From: Ferrimonas kyonanensis DSM 18153 | Lineage (GTDB): Bacteria; Pseudomonadota; Gammaproteobacteria; Enterobacterales; Shewanellaceae | Direction of reading: 5' to 3' | NCBI RefSeq assembly: GCF_000425405.1 | Contig: NZ_AUDJ01000001.1 | Coordinates: forward strand, 186,001-250,000 | Length of the DNA: 64,000 bases | Part shown: positions 49,349-57,349 of the stretch, in pieces | Layout of the letters: each line of letters opens with the position of its first letter | Numbering within the stretch: position 1 is the first letter of the stretch | Notes under the pieces: generated by a model | Database searches by the model: none | What the model was told of the DNA's origin: nothing | Seen by the model: only the letters and a program-made list of their open reading frames with translations | Translations under genes and position numbers: made by a program

Positions 49349-49612
49349 TTATGCTAACTCGCTCAGGCCTGGTGTCGGCGGCTCAGCTTCCGCATCGGCC
49401 TGAGACAGTTTGTTCAACAGCCCTTCCGCTTTGCTGTTCCAGGCAGCCAGTTGCTGTTCCAGCTCCTGAGTGCGTTGCTCCAGTTGCTGGTTGCGCAGTT
49501 CCAGTTCCTGGGCGCGTGTCCGCTCCTCTTCCAACTCCATTTGCTGAAGTTCGATGGTCTCCAGCGCATTTTGTACGCGAGACTCCAGTTTATCTAACAG
49601 TTCTAAGCTCAT
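49349..49612 (-). CDS. zapB: Cell division protein ZapB
   Basis: An 87-residue coiled-coil protein: MSLELLDKLESRVQNALETIELQQMELEE continues as an uninterrupted heptad pattern to about residue 70. This matches ZapB, which binds ZapA and stabilises the Z ring at mid-cell. The start is ATG 49610-49612; the longer in-frame extension upstream has no ZapB similarity. Confidence 0.87.
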   Translation of the reverse strand: MSLELLDKLESRVQNALETIELQQMELEEERTRAQELELRNQQLEQRTQELEQQLAAWNSKAEGLLNKLSQADAEAEPPTPGLSELA

Positions 49613-49796
49613 ACGACAGTTACTACTTAATTTTGGACAGAAAGCGATTCTATCAGTGCCTGCGGCTGTGATCACGGTATTTTGCCTGAGGGATTGCCAA
49701 TCTTTCGGCTCCGTGCTGGAGGGGGGGCGCGCAAGGAGGAAAAAGGGCCGGCTTCCTAGCAAAGCCGGGGTCCTTGGGTGAGATAACCAACGCTTA

Positions 49797-49858
49797 CCAG
49801 AGCCAGGCTCTGGCGCAGGGAGGCCCATGGCCACCCGATGATGAGAGGTGGCCATGGG
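49797..49858 (-). terminator. Tandem hairpins downstream of the cytochrome gene
   Basis: Two near-perfect inverted repeats: CCCATGGCCACC/GGTGGCCATGGG (49824-49858, 11-base loop) and CCAGAGCC/GGCTCTGG (49797-49813, one-base spacer). They follow the tetraheme cytochrome stop on the minus strand and probably terminate or protect the flavoprotein-cytochrome mRNA. No T tract follows directly. Confidence 0.5.
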
Positions 49859-49903
49859 ACCGCGTTGAGGTTCCCCGGCGACGATCCGCGGGGAGCCGGG
49901 GGG

Positions 49904-50299
49904 TTACTTGCGTTTCAGGTCCGGGTATTTGAACTCGTGGCAGTTGTTGCAGTAGACCTCGGTCTTCTTGTGCTGAGCGTGGCAGTAGACACAGCTCAGA
50001 TCCTGGCCATAGTGCAGGCTGTCGTGAGGGTTCGGCTCGTAGTCGGCGCCGTGACCCGGACGGGCCGTCTGCTGGGCCAACTCCTCTTTGCTGCCGTGGC
50101 AGGTCAGGCAGTTGTCCTCTGACGGAATGGTGTAGGGCTTGCTGTCACCGTGACAGGTGGAGCACTCGACGTTGCCCTGTTCGTCGGTAAAAATCTCTTT
50201 GTGATACGACTTCAGTGGCATCTTGGCGGCCAGGGCCGGAACGGACAGGCTCACGCCGGCGGCGATGAAGGCGGCAATAAGTGCGTTGCGAGTAGACAT
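49904..50299 (-). CDS. Periplasmic tetraheme cytochrome c (flavocytochrome c heme subunit)
   Basis: A 131-residue protein with a signal peptide (LIAAFIAAGVSLSVPALA) and four CxxCH motifs: CSTCH, CLTCH, CVYCH and CNNCH. The spacing matches the heme domain of Shewanella fumarate reductase FccA, including the end VYCNNCHEFKYPD. In FccA and UrdA this domain is fused to the flavoprotein; here it is a separate subunit encoded 30 bp after it. It should carry electrons from the quinol side (for example CymA-type dehydrogenases) to the flavin. The ATG at 50299 follows AGGAG. Confidence 0.92.
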   Translation of the reverse strand: MSTRNALIAAFIAAGVSLSVPALAAKMPLKSYHKEIFTDEQGNVECSTCHGDSKPYTIPSEDNCLTCHGSKEELAQQTARPGHGADYEPNPHDSLHYGQDLSCVYCHAQHKKTEVYCNNCHEFKYPDLKRK

Positions 50300-50329
50300 G
50301 CTGTCTCCTGAATTCAAAAGGGCGTTGGC

Positions 50330-51892
50330 TTAAGCCTGCTTGAGGGAAATGGCGGACGCCGCTGCGGCGCTGCGAGCCGCATTGCGGCCGGTTACCACCC
50401 CTTCGGCCACCGCACAGGCGCCCAGGCGAGAGGCGCCGTGGATGCCGCCGGTGGCTTCCCCTGCCGCGTACAGGCCGGCAATGGGTTTATCGGACACCAG
50501 GTGCAGCACCTCAGACTGGGTGTTCACTCGAACGCCGCCCATGCAGTAGTGCACTTTTGGCCACATCCGCACCGCGTACCACGGCCCTTCCGTCAGCTCA
50601 AAGGCCTGCATCAGCGGCCGCCCGAACTGTTGGTCTTCTCCGTCGCGCACAAACTGGTTCCACTGTGCCACCTGGGCCTTCAGCTTGTCGGCCGGTATGC
50701 CGTACTCGTTGGCCAGTTGCTCCAGGGTGTCGGCTTTCTTGATGACGTCGTACTTCATGCCCCAGGCCAGGGTTTGCGCCTTGGCGGCCCCCTTGGCGTT
50801 GGTCAGGCCGATGGGGTACACCGGTTTGCCCTGCTCATCGCGGCGGGTCATGATGGCGTCGGCCCGGGCCTTACGGTCCGCCAGTTCATTGAAGAAGCGT
50901 TCACCGGTGCGGGCGTCGACCACGATGCCGTTCTGGTAGGTGGCGGCGGTGTTGAACTGCGAGGCGGTGCCGAAGCCTTTCTCATCGGGAGAAGACCAGG
51001 GACCCAATTGAATCTGGTCCAGGTGGATGGGGTTGGCACCGATCAGCATCATCTGCTTCAGGGCGCCGGCGGTGGCACCCGGATGGTTGGTGGAGTCCAG
51101 TTCCGAGGTCAGCTTAGGTTGCTGCATCTGACGGAAGTCGATATCGCGACCGAAGCCACCGGTGGCCATGATGACCCCTTTGCGGGCGCCCAGGGTGCGC
51201 ATCGAGCCGGTCCGCTCTTTCGGGAAGAAATACTGGCTTTTGACGTTGACGCCGATAACGCGCTGGTCGTCATCCTGAATGAAAGACTCCAGCTTGGTTT
51301 GCTTGTACATGGTGACGCCGATCTTCTCTGCCGCCTTGATCAGCGGACGGATGATGCCGGCACCGGAGCTTTCGCGGGTCTGCAGGACGCGGGGCACGGA
51401 GTGGCCGCCGAAGTGCTGAACGAAAGGCTTCCAGACGGTGCCGTAGCTTTCCAGCCACTTGGCCGACTCTGAAGTACCGTTGCATACCAGTTTCAGCATG
51501 TTGACGTCGTTCATGCCCCGGCCGGATTTCAGCATGTCGCTGACCATCAACTCGATGCTGTCGTTGACGCCCTCTTTGGCCTGCAGTTCTGAGCCTGCCA
51601 CCGCCATGGCACCACCGTTGATGGTGGAGTTGCCGCCAAACACCGGCATCTTATCGATTACCAGCACCTTGGCGCCCTCTTCGGCGGCTTGTACCGCCGC
51701 CGACATGCCGGCAAAGCCGGAGCCGACCACGATGATGTCGAACACTTCGTCGAACTGTTGAGGGGCGGGTGTGCAGCTTGCTTTGGCCTGAGCCTGGCCG
51801 GTCACCATCATGGTGCCCATGCCGGCCGCCAGCGCGGCGCCTTTTTTCAGTAACGCCCGACGGGACGCCACCATGTTGTTGTTGTTGGTCAT
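50330..51892 (-). CDS. Tat-exported FAD fumarate-reductase-like flavoprotein (unsaturated-acid reductase)
   Basis: A 520-residue flavoprotein. A Tat signal (SRRALLK, residues 10-16) precedes the FAD-binding GSGFAG (57-62) and the fumarate reductase fold. Arg in NELADRKA lines up with the proton-donating Arg402 of FccA, and Arg in GASRLGAC with Arg544. The His-Pro-Thr that helps bind the second carboxylate of fumarate (QAHPT) is replaced by QLGPW, so fumarate is an unlikely substrate; a mono-acid such as urocanate, thiourocanate or cinnamate fits better. It shares an operon with the tetraheme cytochrome, behind a sigma-54 promoter. GGAG precedes the ATG. Confidence 0.88.
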   Translation of the reverse strand: MTNNNNMVASRRALLKKGAALAAGMGTMMVTGQAQAKASCTPAPQQFDEVFDIIVVGSGFAGMSAAVQAAEEGAKVLVIDKMPVFGGNSTINGGAMAVAGSELQAKEGVNDSIELMVSDMLKSGRGMNDVNMLKLVCNGTSESAKWLESYGTVWKPFVQHFGGHSVPRVLQTRESSGAGIIRPLIKAAEKIGVTMYKQTKLESFIQDDDQRVIGVNVKSQYFFPKERTGSMRTLGARKGVIMATGGFGRDIDFRQMQQPKLTSELDSTNHPGATAGALKQMMLIGANPIHLDQIQLGPWSSPDEKGFGTASQFNTAATYQNGIVVDARTGERFFNELADRKARADAIMTRRDEQGKPVYPIGLTNAKGAAKAQTLAWGMKYDVIKKADTLEQLANEYGIPADKLKAQVAQWNQFVRDGEDQQFGRPLMQAFELTEGPWYAVRMWPKVHYCMGGVRVNTQSEVLHLVSDKPIAGLYAAGEATGGIHGASRLGACAVAEGVVTGRNAARSAAAASAISLKQA

Positions 51893-51934
51893 CTTAATCT
51901 CCAGTGCACCTTGGCATTGATATGCCAGAGTCAG

Positions 51935-51950
51935 TGCGAAGGTCGTGCCA
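51935..51950 (-). promoter_or_regulatory. Sigma-54 promoter of the flavoprotein-cytochrome operon
   Basis: On the minus strand TGGCACGACCTTCGCA: a perfect -24 element TGGCACG and GC at -12 with the exact spacing of the consensus TGGCACG-N4-TTGCW. Predicted start near 51924, giving a 32-nt leader before the ATG at 51892. Confidence 0.85.
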
Positions 51951-52002
51951 GTTAGGGTTTTTCAGGGAAAAAGGAGGGGATTTATGATCGGCCCCACACG
52001 AG

Positions 52003-52053
52003 CACGACATTTCGGGGAATGGGGTTACGGTATTTAGTAGGGGTTACGAATGC
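52003..52053. promoter_or_regulatory. Activator binding site upstream of the flavoprotein operon
   Basis: CACGACATTTCG at 52003-52014 is the reverse complement of CGAAATGTCGTG, the motif also seen before the lyase and porin genes. TTACGGTATTT (52025-52035) and TTACGAATGC (52044-52053) are partial copies. It lies about 85 bp upstream of the predicted start, suited to a sigma-54 activator. Confidence 0.65.
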
Positions 52054-52163
52054 TGGTGCTCGTCTGGCTGGTTGGGATCGCGACATGAGGGGATAAAAGC
52101 GAAAGTTTGTTTTGTTGGCGTGGTACGGGTGTGGCATTTGGGGTGTTTCTACGAAATAACGTA

Positions 52164-52189
52164 AAAAGCCGGCGCTGAGGCCGGCTTTT
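52164..52189 (-). terminator. Terminator of the lyase gene
   Basis: AAAAGCCGGC (52164-52173) and GCCGGCTTTT (52180-52189) pair around GCTGAG, with T residues following on the minus strand. It lies 18 bp after the lyase stop. Confidence 0.88.
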
Positions 52190-52206
52190 GCGAGAGTCGG
52201 AGTGAC

Positions 52207-53853
52207 TTAGTAGGCTTTTACAAATTCAGTAGAGGCCTTGAAGTCCGGAGTGTAAGGGCGGTCTTTGTCCACGAACTTAACCAGTTTGCGGTATTCCTTG
52301 TACATCTTACCGGTCTCTTTACCCAGCTTCAGCTTAGGGTTGTCCAGCTTGCGCAGGTCGATGGCCTGAGCGGAGTGGAACAGTTCCAGACCGAAGATGG
52401 TGCTGAGGTTGTCGGAGATCTGAATCAGGTTGTCGGAAGCCAGCTTCAGGTTGGTGAAGGTGTCTTCGATGTTACCGGCGATGGCCACACCCTCGAAGCT
52501 GACTGGCTGAGCCAGTTGCTTGTTGCGAACGTGCAGGTCAACGTAAGCTTTCTGAATGGCACCGAAGGCGTGACCCATGTTGCCTGGCGCAGTCAGGAAG
52601 CGCGGCAGGTGAGTGAAGTGGTCATCGGACAAACGGGTAGAGCGCATCACGGAGTTGTGAGACACCTGAGTCATTGCCACGCTCAACTGCTGTACCGCCA
52701 TGGCCACCGGCAGTGGGTTGAAGTTGGTGGTCGGGAATACGCCGCCTTTGCCGTCGATCAGGTACTTGGCAACCTGAGGCTTGTTGACGTATTTCTTACC
52801 TGGGTTGAGTACGACCGCCGGGTTGTCGTCGGAGGCGTTGATCTGAATCTTCAGCATCGCTTCCAGCTCGTCCGCCGCTTTTTCAGCCATGGCGAAGGTG
52901 TAGCCGGAGGTACGGAAAGACAGCGGATCCTGCAGTGGACGGGTGTCGTTCAGATCCCACAGGTAGGAGCCATCCAGCTTGCTGAGGATGGTGTCTGAGG
53001 TCGCCTGAACGTAAGGGAACGGACGCACGCCATTGGTTTGTGGCAGGAATGGCGCCACGTTGCCGTTCAGACCTTCCAGGGACAGGCCAAACAGGGTTGG
53101 GGCCACTTCCAGAACCTGCTCGGCGTCTTTCAGACCCTGCATGGCGTAAGCGGTGGCGAAGGAGTTGTTGGACAGGATGGACAGTGCGTCTTTGCCGATG
53201 GGGTCCAGCGGCTTGATGCCGGCTTTCTTCATCGCCTTGGAAGAGCTCATGCGCTCACCCTTGTAGAACACTTCCCACTCGCCCAGCATTGCCAGACCCA
53301 CGTGGGACGCCAGCAGGATGTCGGCTTCGCCTACGGTACCCTTGGATGGGATAACCGGCACGATGTCGTTGTTCAGGTAAGCTTCGTACAGATCCGCGAC
53401 CTGAGGTTGTACGCCGGTTTGACCGTGCAGCAGGGTGTTCAGGCGCACCGCCATACCCAGACGAACCATTTCGGCAGGCATCGGCTCACCCACGCCGGCG
53501 CTGTGAGCGCGCAGGGCGTTGATCTGGAACTCTTTGGATGCCTTCAGGGCTTCCTTGGTCATTTCACCGCTGGCATCAAACAGCTTGTGGTCCTTGTTCA
53601 GGCCCACACCCACGGTCAGACCGTAGACCGGCTTGCCCAGGCGTGCTGCGGTCATCAGGGTGTCGTACGCCTTGTCCAGACGCTTTTCTGCTTTGTTGGC
53701 AATATCCACATCGGCGTCGCCAGCCGCAATGGCCCAGGCTTGGTCGATGGTCATGTCAAAACCGTTCAGAGTGATGGTGTCTTTGGCCAATGCCGAACCT
53801 GCGGTCAGGCTCAGGGCCAGTGCAACAGCAACTTTACTTGTTACAGCTTTCAC
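52207..53853 (-). CDS. Exported HAL/PAL-superfamily lyase without MIO; ergothionase-like candidate
   Basis: A 548-residue protein with a signal peptide (KVAVALALSLTAGSALA) and the full fold of histidine/aromatic amino acid ammonia-lyases: VYGLTVGVG (residues 76-84) keeps the active-site Tyr, and HSAGVGEPMP, DPLSFRTSGY and NASDDNPAVV follow in order. The segment that should read GSVGASGDLAP, whose Ala-Ser-Gly forms the MIO electrophile, reads GTVGEADILLA (172-182), so MIO cannot form. Ergothionase, which expels trimethylamine from ergothioneine, is a known MIO-free member, and a betaine substrate fits best. The start is GTG 53853, eight bases after GGAG; a longer ATG start would leave almost no leader after the sigma-54 promoter. 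Confidence 0.82.
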   Translation of the reverse strand: MKAVTSKVAVALALSLTAGSALAKDTITLNGFDMTIDQAWAIAAGDADVDIANKAEKRLDKAYDTLMTAARLGKPVYGLTVGVGLNKDHKLFDASGEMTKEALKASKEFQINALRAHSAGVGEPMPAEMVRLGMAVRLNTLLHGQTGVQPQVADLYEAYLNNDIVPVIPSKGTVGEADILLASHVGLAMLGEWEVFYKGERMSSSKAMKKAGIKPLDPIGKDALSILSNNSFATAYAMQGLKDAEQVLEVAPTLFGLSLEGLNGNVAPFLPQTNGVRPFPYVQATSDTILSKLDGSYLWDLNDTRPLQDPLSFRTSGYTFAMAEKAADELEAMLKIQINASDDNPAVVLNPGKKYVNKPQVAKYLIDGKGGVFPTTNFNPLPVAMAVQQLSVAMTQVSHNSVMRSTRLSDDHFTHLPRFLTAPGNMGHAFGAIQKAYVDLHVRNKQLAQPVSFEGVAIAGNIEDTFTNLKLASDNLIQISDNLSTIFGLELFHSAQAIDLRKLDNPKLKLGKETGKMYKEYRKLVKFVDKDRPYTPDFKASTEFVKAY

Positions 53854-53928
53854 TATGCTTTCTCCAGCTTTTGTATTGTTAGTCTGCGTAAGACAAACAG
53901 GGATTCCCATTCATCGATGACAGACAAT

Positions 53929-53944
53929 TGCAGCTTGTGTGCCA
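53929..53944 (-). promoter_or_regulatory. Sigma-54 promoter of the lyase gene
   Basis: On the minus strand TGGCACACAAGCTGCA: TGGCAC at -24 and TGCA at -12, exact spacing. Predicted start near 53918, 65 nt before the GTG start codon at 53853. Confidence 0.85.
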
Positions 53945-53995
53945 GCCGTGCCAAAAGCCGGTTTTGGGGGCGGAACTATGATCGGCCACGGGCAG

Positions 53996-54047
53996 TTACG
54001 AAATGCCGTGAAACGACTTACCGGATTTCGTGGGACGCTACGAAATC
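53996..54047. promoter_or_regulatory. Activator binding sites between the lyase and regulator genes
   Basis: CGAAATGCCGTG at 53999-54010 matches the shared motif CGARATGYCGTG. Next to it GATTTCGT (54024-54031) and ACGAAATC (54040-54047) form a perfect eight-base inverted repeat with an eight-base spacer. Both lie 80-130 bp upstream of the lyase start and could also affect the divergent regulator gene. Confidence 0.7.
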
Positions 54048-54113
54048 TAACTATGGCAGTGGCGGTGGTGGTGAACAGAGTGTGGCAGTAAATGTGGGGT
54101 GAGGTAATGGCTG

Positions 54114-54431
54114 CAACTGAGGAATTATCAGGCTGTGAGCTTGCTCAAATAACCGTGGCTTTCATGAGCCTAAGTGGGCTGCGACAATAACTGTGAGCTG
54201 GATCCTTTATTATCGATATAAATAATTGAAATGAGGTCAGAATTAATAAATTAGTGAAATATGTAGACTGGATCTCATTTGGCATTTTAGTTTTTTTGTC
54301 GTGGATAATCGGTGATTTTCAGGTGTTTTCTTAATATCGCTTTTTTAGCTTCAAATACATGACCCAATCCTCGGTATTGCCTCGCTTCAGCTTTTAAAAT
54401 GACGACAATTCGTAATTGAGGGCCCAGTGTT
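54114..54431. other. AT-rich upstream region of the sigma-54 activator gene
   Basis: About 320 bp, strongly AT-rich between 54190 and 54370, without a gene. It should contain the promoter of the activator; several TTGAAA/TAATAA-like hexamers are possible but none stands out. Confidence 0.4.
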
Positions 54432-55967
54432 ATGTCTACCGAGCTGAAGTTTTTCTATGAGGTGACTCAGCACCTGTCCGGCAGTTTGCAGTTGGATAAG
54501 TCCCTGAAGCACTGCTTTGACTACCTGGTCCAGCACATTCCCATCGATGGCATCTACATCAACCTGTTTATGCAAGAGAGCCAGGAGATTCAGATGGTGG
54601 CGCACGCCGACCGTCAGGGGGGACAACTGCTGGATCGTCGCATCGCGCTGACGCCCGAGATGTGTGACTCCCTCAATGATCGCGAGCGACCGCCCATCCG
54701 CATTCTGAACCACATCTCTATGGATGGGGTCAGCCATCACGTGCTGTCGCAGCTTATTCCCGGTGCCAAATCATTGATGCTGTTAAGAATGCAGTGTGAT
54801 GATTTTCATCTTGGGGTGGTGGGACTGTACGCCAACCAGGAGCAAAGCTTCCGCGCGCGCCATGCGGATCTGCTGCAATCCCTGCATCAGCCCTTCAGCA
54901 TGGTGACGGCGTTCAACCTTCAGGGGCGTAACCTGTTGGCGGAGAAAGCGCAACTGGAGGCGGAGAACCGCAGCTTACGCCGCTCTATCGACAGTCGAGA
55001 AGACGTCATCGGCGCCAACAGTGGTCTGCGTCAGGTGATGGAGCAGGTCGAGGCCATCGCACCGCTGGACAGCACGGTGCTGATTAACGGTGAGACCGGT
55101 TGTGGTAAAGAGGTGATTGCCAACGCCATTCACACCCGTTCTTCCCGATCCAACAAGCCGTTTGTGAAGGTGAACTGCGGGGCGATTCCCGACTCGTTGA
55201 TCGATTCCGAACTGTTTGGTTATGAAAAGGGCGCCTTTACCGGCGCTGAGAAGCGTAAGCAGGGCTATTTCGAGCAGGCCAACGGCGGCACCATCTTCCT
55301 GGACGAGCTGGGGGAGCTGCCGTTGTCGGCCCAGGTGCGCTTGTTGCGGGTACTGCAGAGTCGCACCATTGTTCGGGTCGGGGGCATCGAACCGGTGGAA
55401 TTGGACATTCGCATCGTGGCGGCGACCCACAGGGATCTGCAGCAGATGGTTAAGGCTGGCTCGTTCCGTGAGGATCTGTGGTACCGGCTCAATGTGTTCC
55501 CCATCGCCATTCCGCCGCTGCGCCATCGCCGTGAAGATGTGCCGTTGCTGGTTCATCATCTGCTGGAGCAGTTTTTGACCCGCTTCAAGCTGGATCGCTT
55601 GCCCTCCATTGCCCCGGAACAGTTGGCCAAGCTGCAGAACTACGCCTGGCCGGGCAACGTTCGTGAACTGGTGAATGCGGTCGAGCGAGCGATGATTCAG
55701 TCCCGAGGGGCGCCGTTGGTGTTTGACTTTCTCAGTACTGGCGGCGAGCCGGAAACCGGTCACAGTGGTGGCGGAGAGACGGTGGTGATCGACCCCAGTC
55801 GTGCCAGTGATCACTTGGTGTCACTGGACACCATGACCGCCAAATACATTGAGCATGCCCTGAGGATCACCGGCGGCAAGATTCACGGCAGTGGTGGGGC
55901 AGCGGAGAGGCTGGAGATTCACCCCAATACACTGCGCAGCAGAATGAAAAAGTTGGGGTTGATGTAA
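54432..55967 (+). CDS. Sigma-54-dependent activator (GAF-AAA-Fis)
   Basis: A 511-residue enhancer-binding protein. Residues 1-170 form a GAF-like sensor domain, then a linker helix. The AAA+ domain has Walker A GETGCGKE, the sigma-54 contact loop GAFTGAEK and Walker B GGTIFLDELGE. A Fis-type HTH closes the protein (EIHPNTLRSRMKKLG). The GAF domain may sense the substrate or a product directly, since no sensor kinase is nearby. It is divergent from the lyase gene and is flanked by three units with sigma-54 promoters, its likely targets. Confidence 0.93.
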   Translation: MSTELKFFYEVTQHLSGSLQLDKSLKHCFDYLVQHIPIDGIYINLFMQESQEIQMVAHADRQGGQLLDRRIALTPEMCDSLNDRERPPIRILNHISMDGVSHHVLSQLIPGAKSLMLLRMQCDDFHLGVVGLYANQEQSFRARHADLLQSLHQPFSMVTAFNLQGRNLLAEKAQLEAENRSLRRSIDSREDVIGANSGLRQVMEQVEAIAPLDSTVLINGETGCGKEVIANAIHTRSSRSNKPFVKVNCGAIPDSLIDSELFGYEKGAFTGAEKRKQGYFEQANGGTIFLDELGELPLSAQVRLLRVLQSRTIVRVGGIEPVELDIRIVAATHRDLQQMVKAGSFREDLWYRLNVFPIAIPPLRHRREDVPLLVHHLLEQFLTRFKLDRLPSIAPEQLAKLQNYAWPGNVRELVNAVERAMIQSRGAPLVFDFLSTGGEPETGHSGGGETVVIDPSRASDHLVSLDTMTAKYIEHALRITGGKIHGSGGAAERLEIHPNTLRSRMKKLGLM

Positions 55968-55983
55968 TTCAGCGTCTAGAAAG

Positions 55984-56011
55984 AAAAACGCGGCCACGGC
56001 CGCGTTTTTTT
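55984..56011 (+). terminator. Terminator of the activator gene
   Basis: AACGCGGCC/GGCCGCGTT around AC, followed by seven T; 20 bp after the stop. Confidence 0.9.
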
Positions 56012-56020
56012 ATGCCCCAT

Positions 56021-56046
56021 AAAAAAGCCACCGCTCAGGCGGTGGC
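56021..56046 (-). terminator. Terminator of the porin gene
   Basis: GCCACCGC (56027-56034) and GCGGTGGC (56039-56046) pair around a four-base loop; on the minus strand six T follow (56026-56021). Confidence 0.9.
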
Positions 56047-56084
56047 AAAAGGGTCAGGAAATAAAACAGGGTGTTGAGGTTCGG

Positions 56085-57221
56085 TTAGAAGTAGTAACCG
56101 AAGTTGATGTTGATGCGCTGATCCCAGCCGTCGCCGGCTTCTGGCAGACCAACGTGGTCGTCCATCTTGGTGGAGAAGGTCATGTTTTTACCCATGATGA
56201 AATCCGCCATGATGTAGATCGGGCCGGCCGAGAAGGCGGCACCGGTAACGTTCTGGTAGCTGTTGTCGTAGCTGCTGTCATCCACGTCGGGAGTCATCAG
56301 GCCGAAATCGTTGTAGATCTTGACGCTGCCCCAGGAAGTCGGGATGGTTTTCGCCAGGTTGAAGGAGTAGATCTGACCCTTGGAAGCCACTTCATACTGC
56401 CAGCCAGCGCCGCCCAGACCGATCTTGTTGTTGTCCATGCCGTCTGGATTTTCGGCATCAAATTCGTACTGCATCGCTTGCAGTTGCAGTTTCCAGCCCT
56501 GGTAGCCTGCGTCCATGTGGACGGCAAAGGCGTTGCGGTCACCGTTTTTCTCGGTCTTGCTGTTGTAGATCTGGCCGTACTCCAAAGAGCCACCCATGAC
56601 GATTTTCAGGTCACCGTCGCTGAGGGTGTAGGTCTGACGCAGGTTGATCTGGTTGGTTTCTTCGTTGTTGTACTCGGTGCCGTTAACGGTGCCGGAGAAG
56701 ATGTCAGGGGCGTAGGCTTTGGTGTCTTTGGAGTTGTATTCGCCGTTCTTGTAGAAAGCGATGTCGGTGTGCCATTTGCCGTTGTCGAAGGTGGCTTTGG
56801 CGCCAACATCGAAATCATCCTCGAAGCCCAGGTAGTAAGGCAGACCGAACCACCAGCTGTTGGAGATGAAACCCGGGTTACCGAATGGGACCTTGTTGAT
56901 ACCGAACTGCAGCTGCCATTCCGGATCGATGTTGTAGTAACCGTAGCCCCATTTGATGAAGTTTTTGCCGGAGGCAAAACGGTATTCGCTGGACAGACCC
57001 CAGTCGCCGTGGGTGCCATCAAATTTAAGCGTTAATACGTCAAAATTCAGGTCGCCGCCTTTATCTTTTGACTGGTCGTTATACAGCTTCATGCCGTAAT
57101 TAACACGAACGGAACCACCGATATTCATGCCATCTTCTGCCGCGGCATTTACGGTGTATAAAGAAGACAAGAGTGCCGAAATAACTAAGGCAGATTTTGT
57201 CAGGCGCATGCTGTTCATCAT
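56085..57221 (-). CDS. Outer membrane porin of the sigma-54 module
   Basis: A 378-residue outer-membrane protein: signal peptide (SALVISALLSSLYTVNAAA), then alternating strands such as GGSVRVNYGMKLYN, LTLKFDG, GLSSEYRFASG and a C-terminal INFGYYF with terminal Phe for barrel assembly. It is rich in Tyr, Asn and Gly like specific porins. The ligand is not evident from sequence. The sigma-54 promoter and shared activator motif suggest it admits the substrate of the lyase-reductase pathway. AAGG precedes the first of two ATGs. Single-gene unit. Confidence 0.82.
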   Translation of the reverse strand: MMNSMRLTKSALVISALLSSLYTVNAAAEDGMNIGGSVRVNYGMKLYNDQSKDKGGDLNFDVLTLKFDGTHGDWGLSSEYRFASGKNFIKWGYGYYNIDPEWQLQFGINKVPFGNPGFISNSWWFGLPYYLGFEDDFDVGAKATFDNGKWHTDIAFYKNGEYNSKDTKAYAPDIFSGTVNGTEYNNEETNQINLRQTYTLSDGDLKIVMGGSLEYGQIYNSKTEKNGDRNAFAVHMDAGYQGWKLQLQAMQYEFDAENPDGMDNNKIGLGGAGWQYEVASKGQIYSFNLAKTIPTSWGSVKIYNDFGLMTPDVDDSSYDNSYQNVTGAAFSAGPIYIMADFIMGKNMTFSTKMDDHVGLPEAGDGWDQRININFGYYF

Positions 57222-57258
57222 ATTTACCTTTCAGTGTTTGTTTTTGTGGTAAATACAG

Positions 57259-57274
57259 AGCACGGGCTGTGCCA
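57259..57274 (-). promoter_or_regulatory. Sigma-54 promoter of the porin gene
   Basis: On the minus strand TGGCACAGCCCGTGCT: TGGCAC at -24 and TGC at -12 with exact spacing. Predicted start near 57248, 27 nt before the ATG. Confidence 0.82.
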
Positions 57275-57349
57275 AGCAGGAAAAAACCTGAATCGCGGCT
57301 GAATTTCTTGAATCCGGATTTGCAAAAACGATATCTGGTGATTTTGCGG

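Noticed and set aside
52207-53853. Plain annotation as histidine ammonia-lyase hutH
   Set aside because: The protein is exported, lacks the MIO tripeptide, and no hutU, hutI or hutG is nearby.
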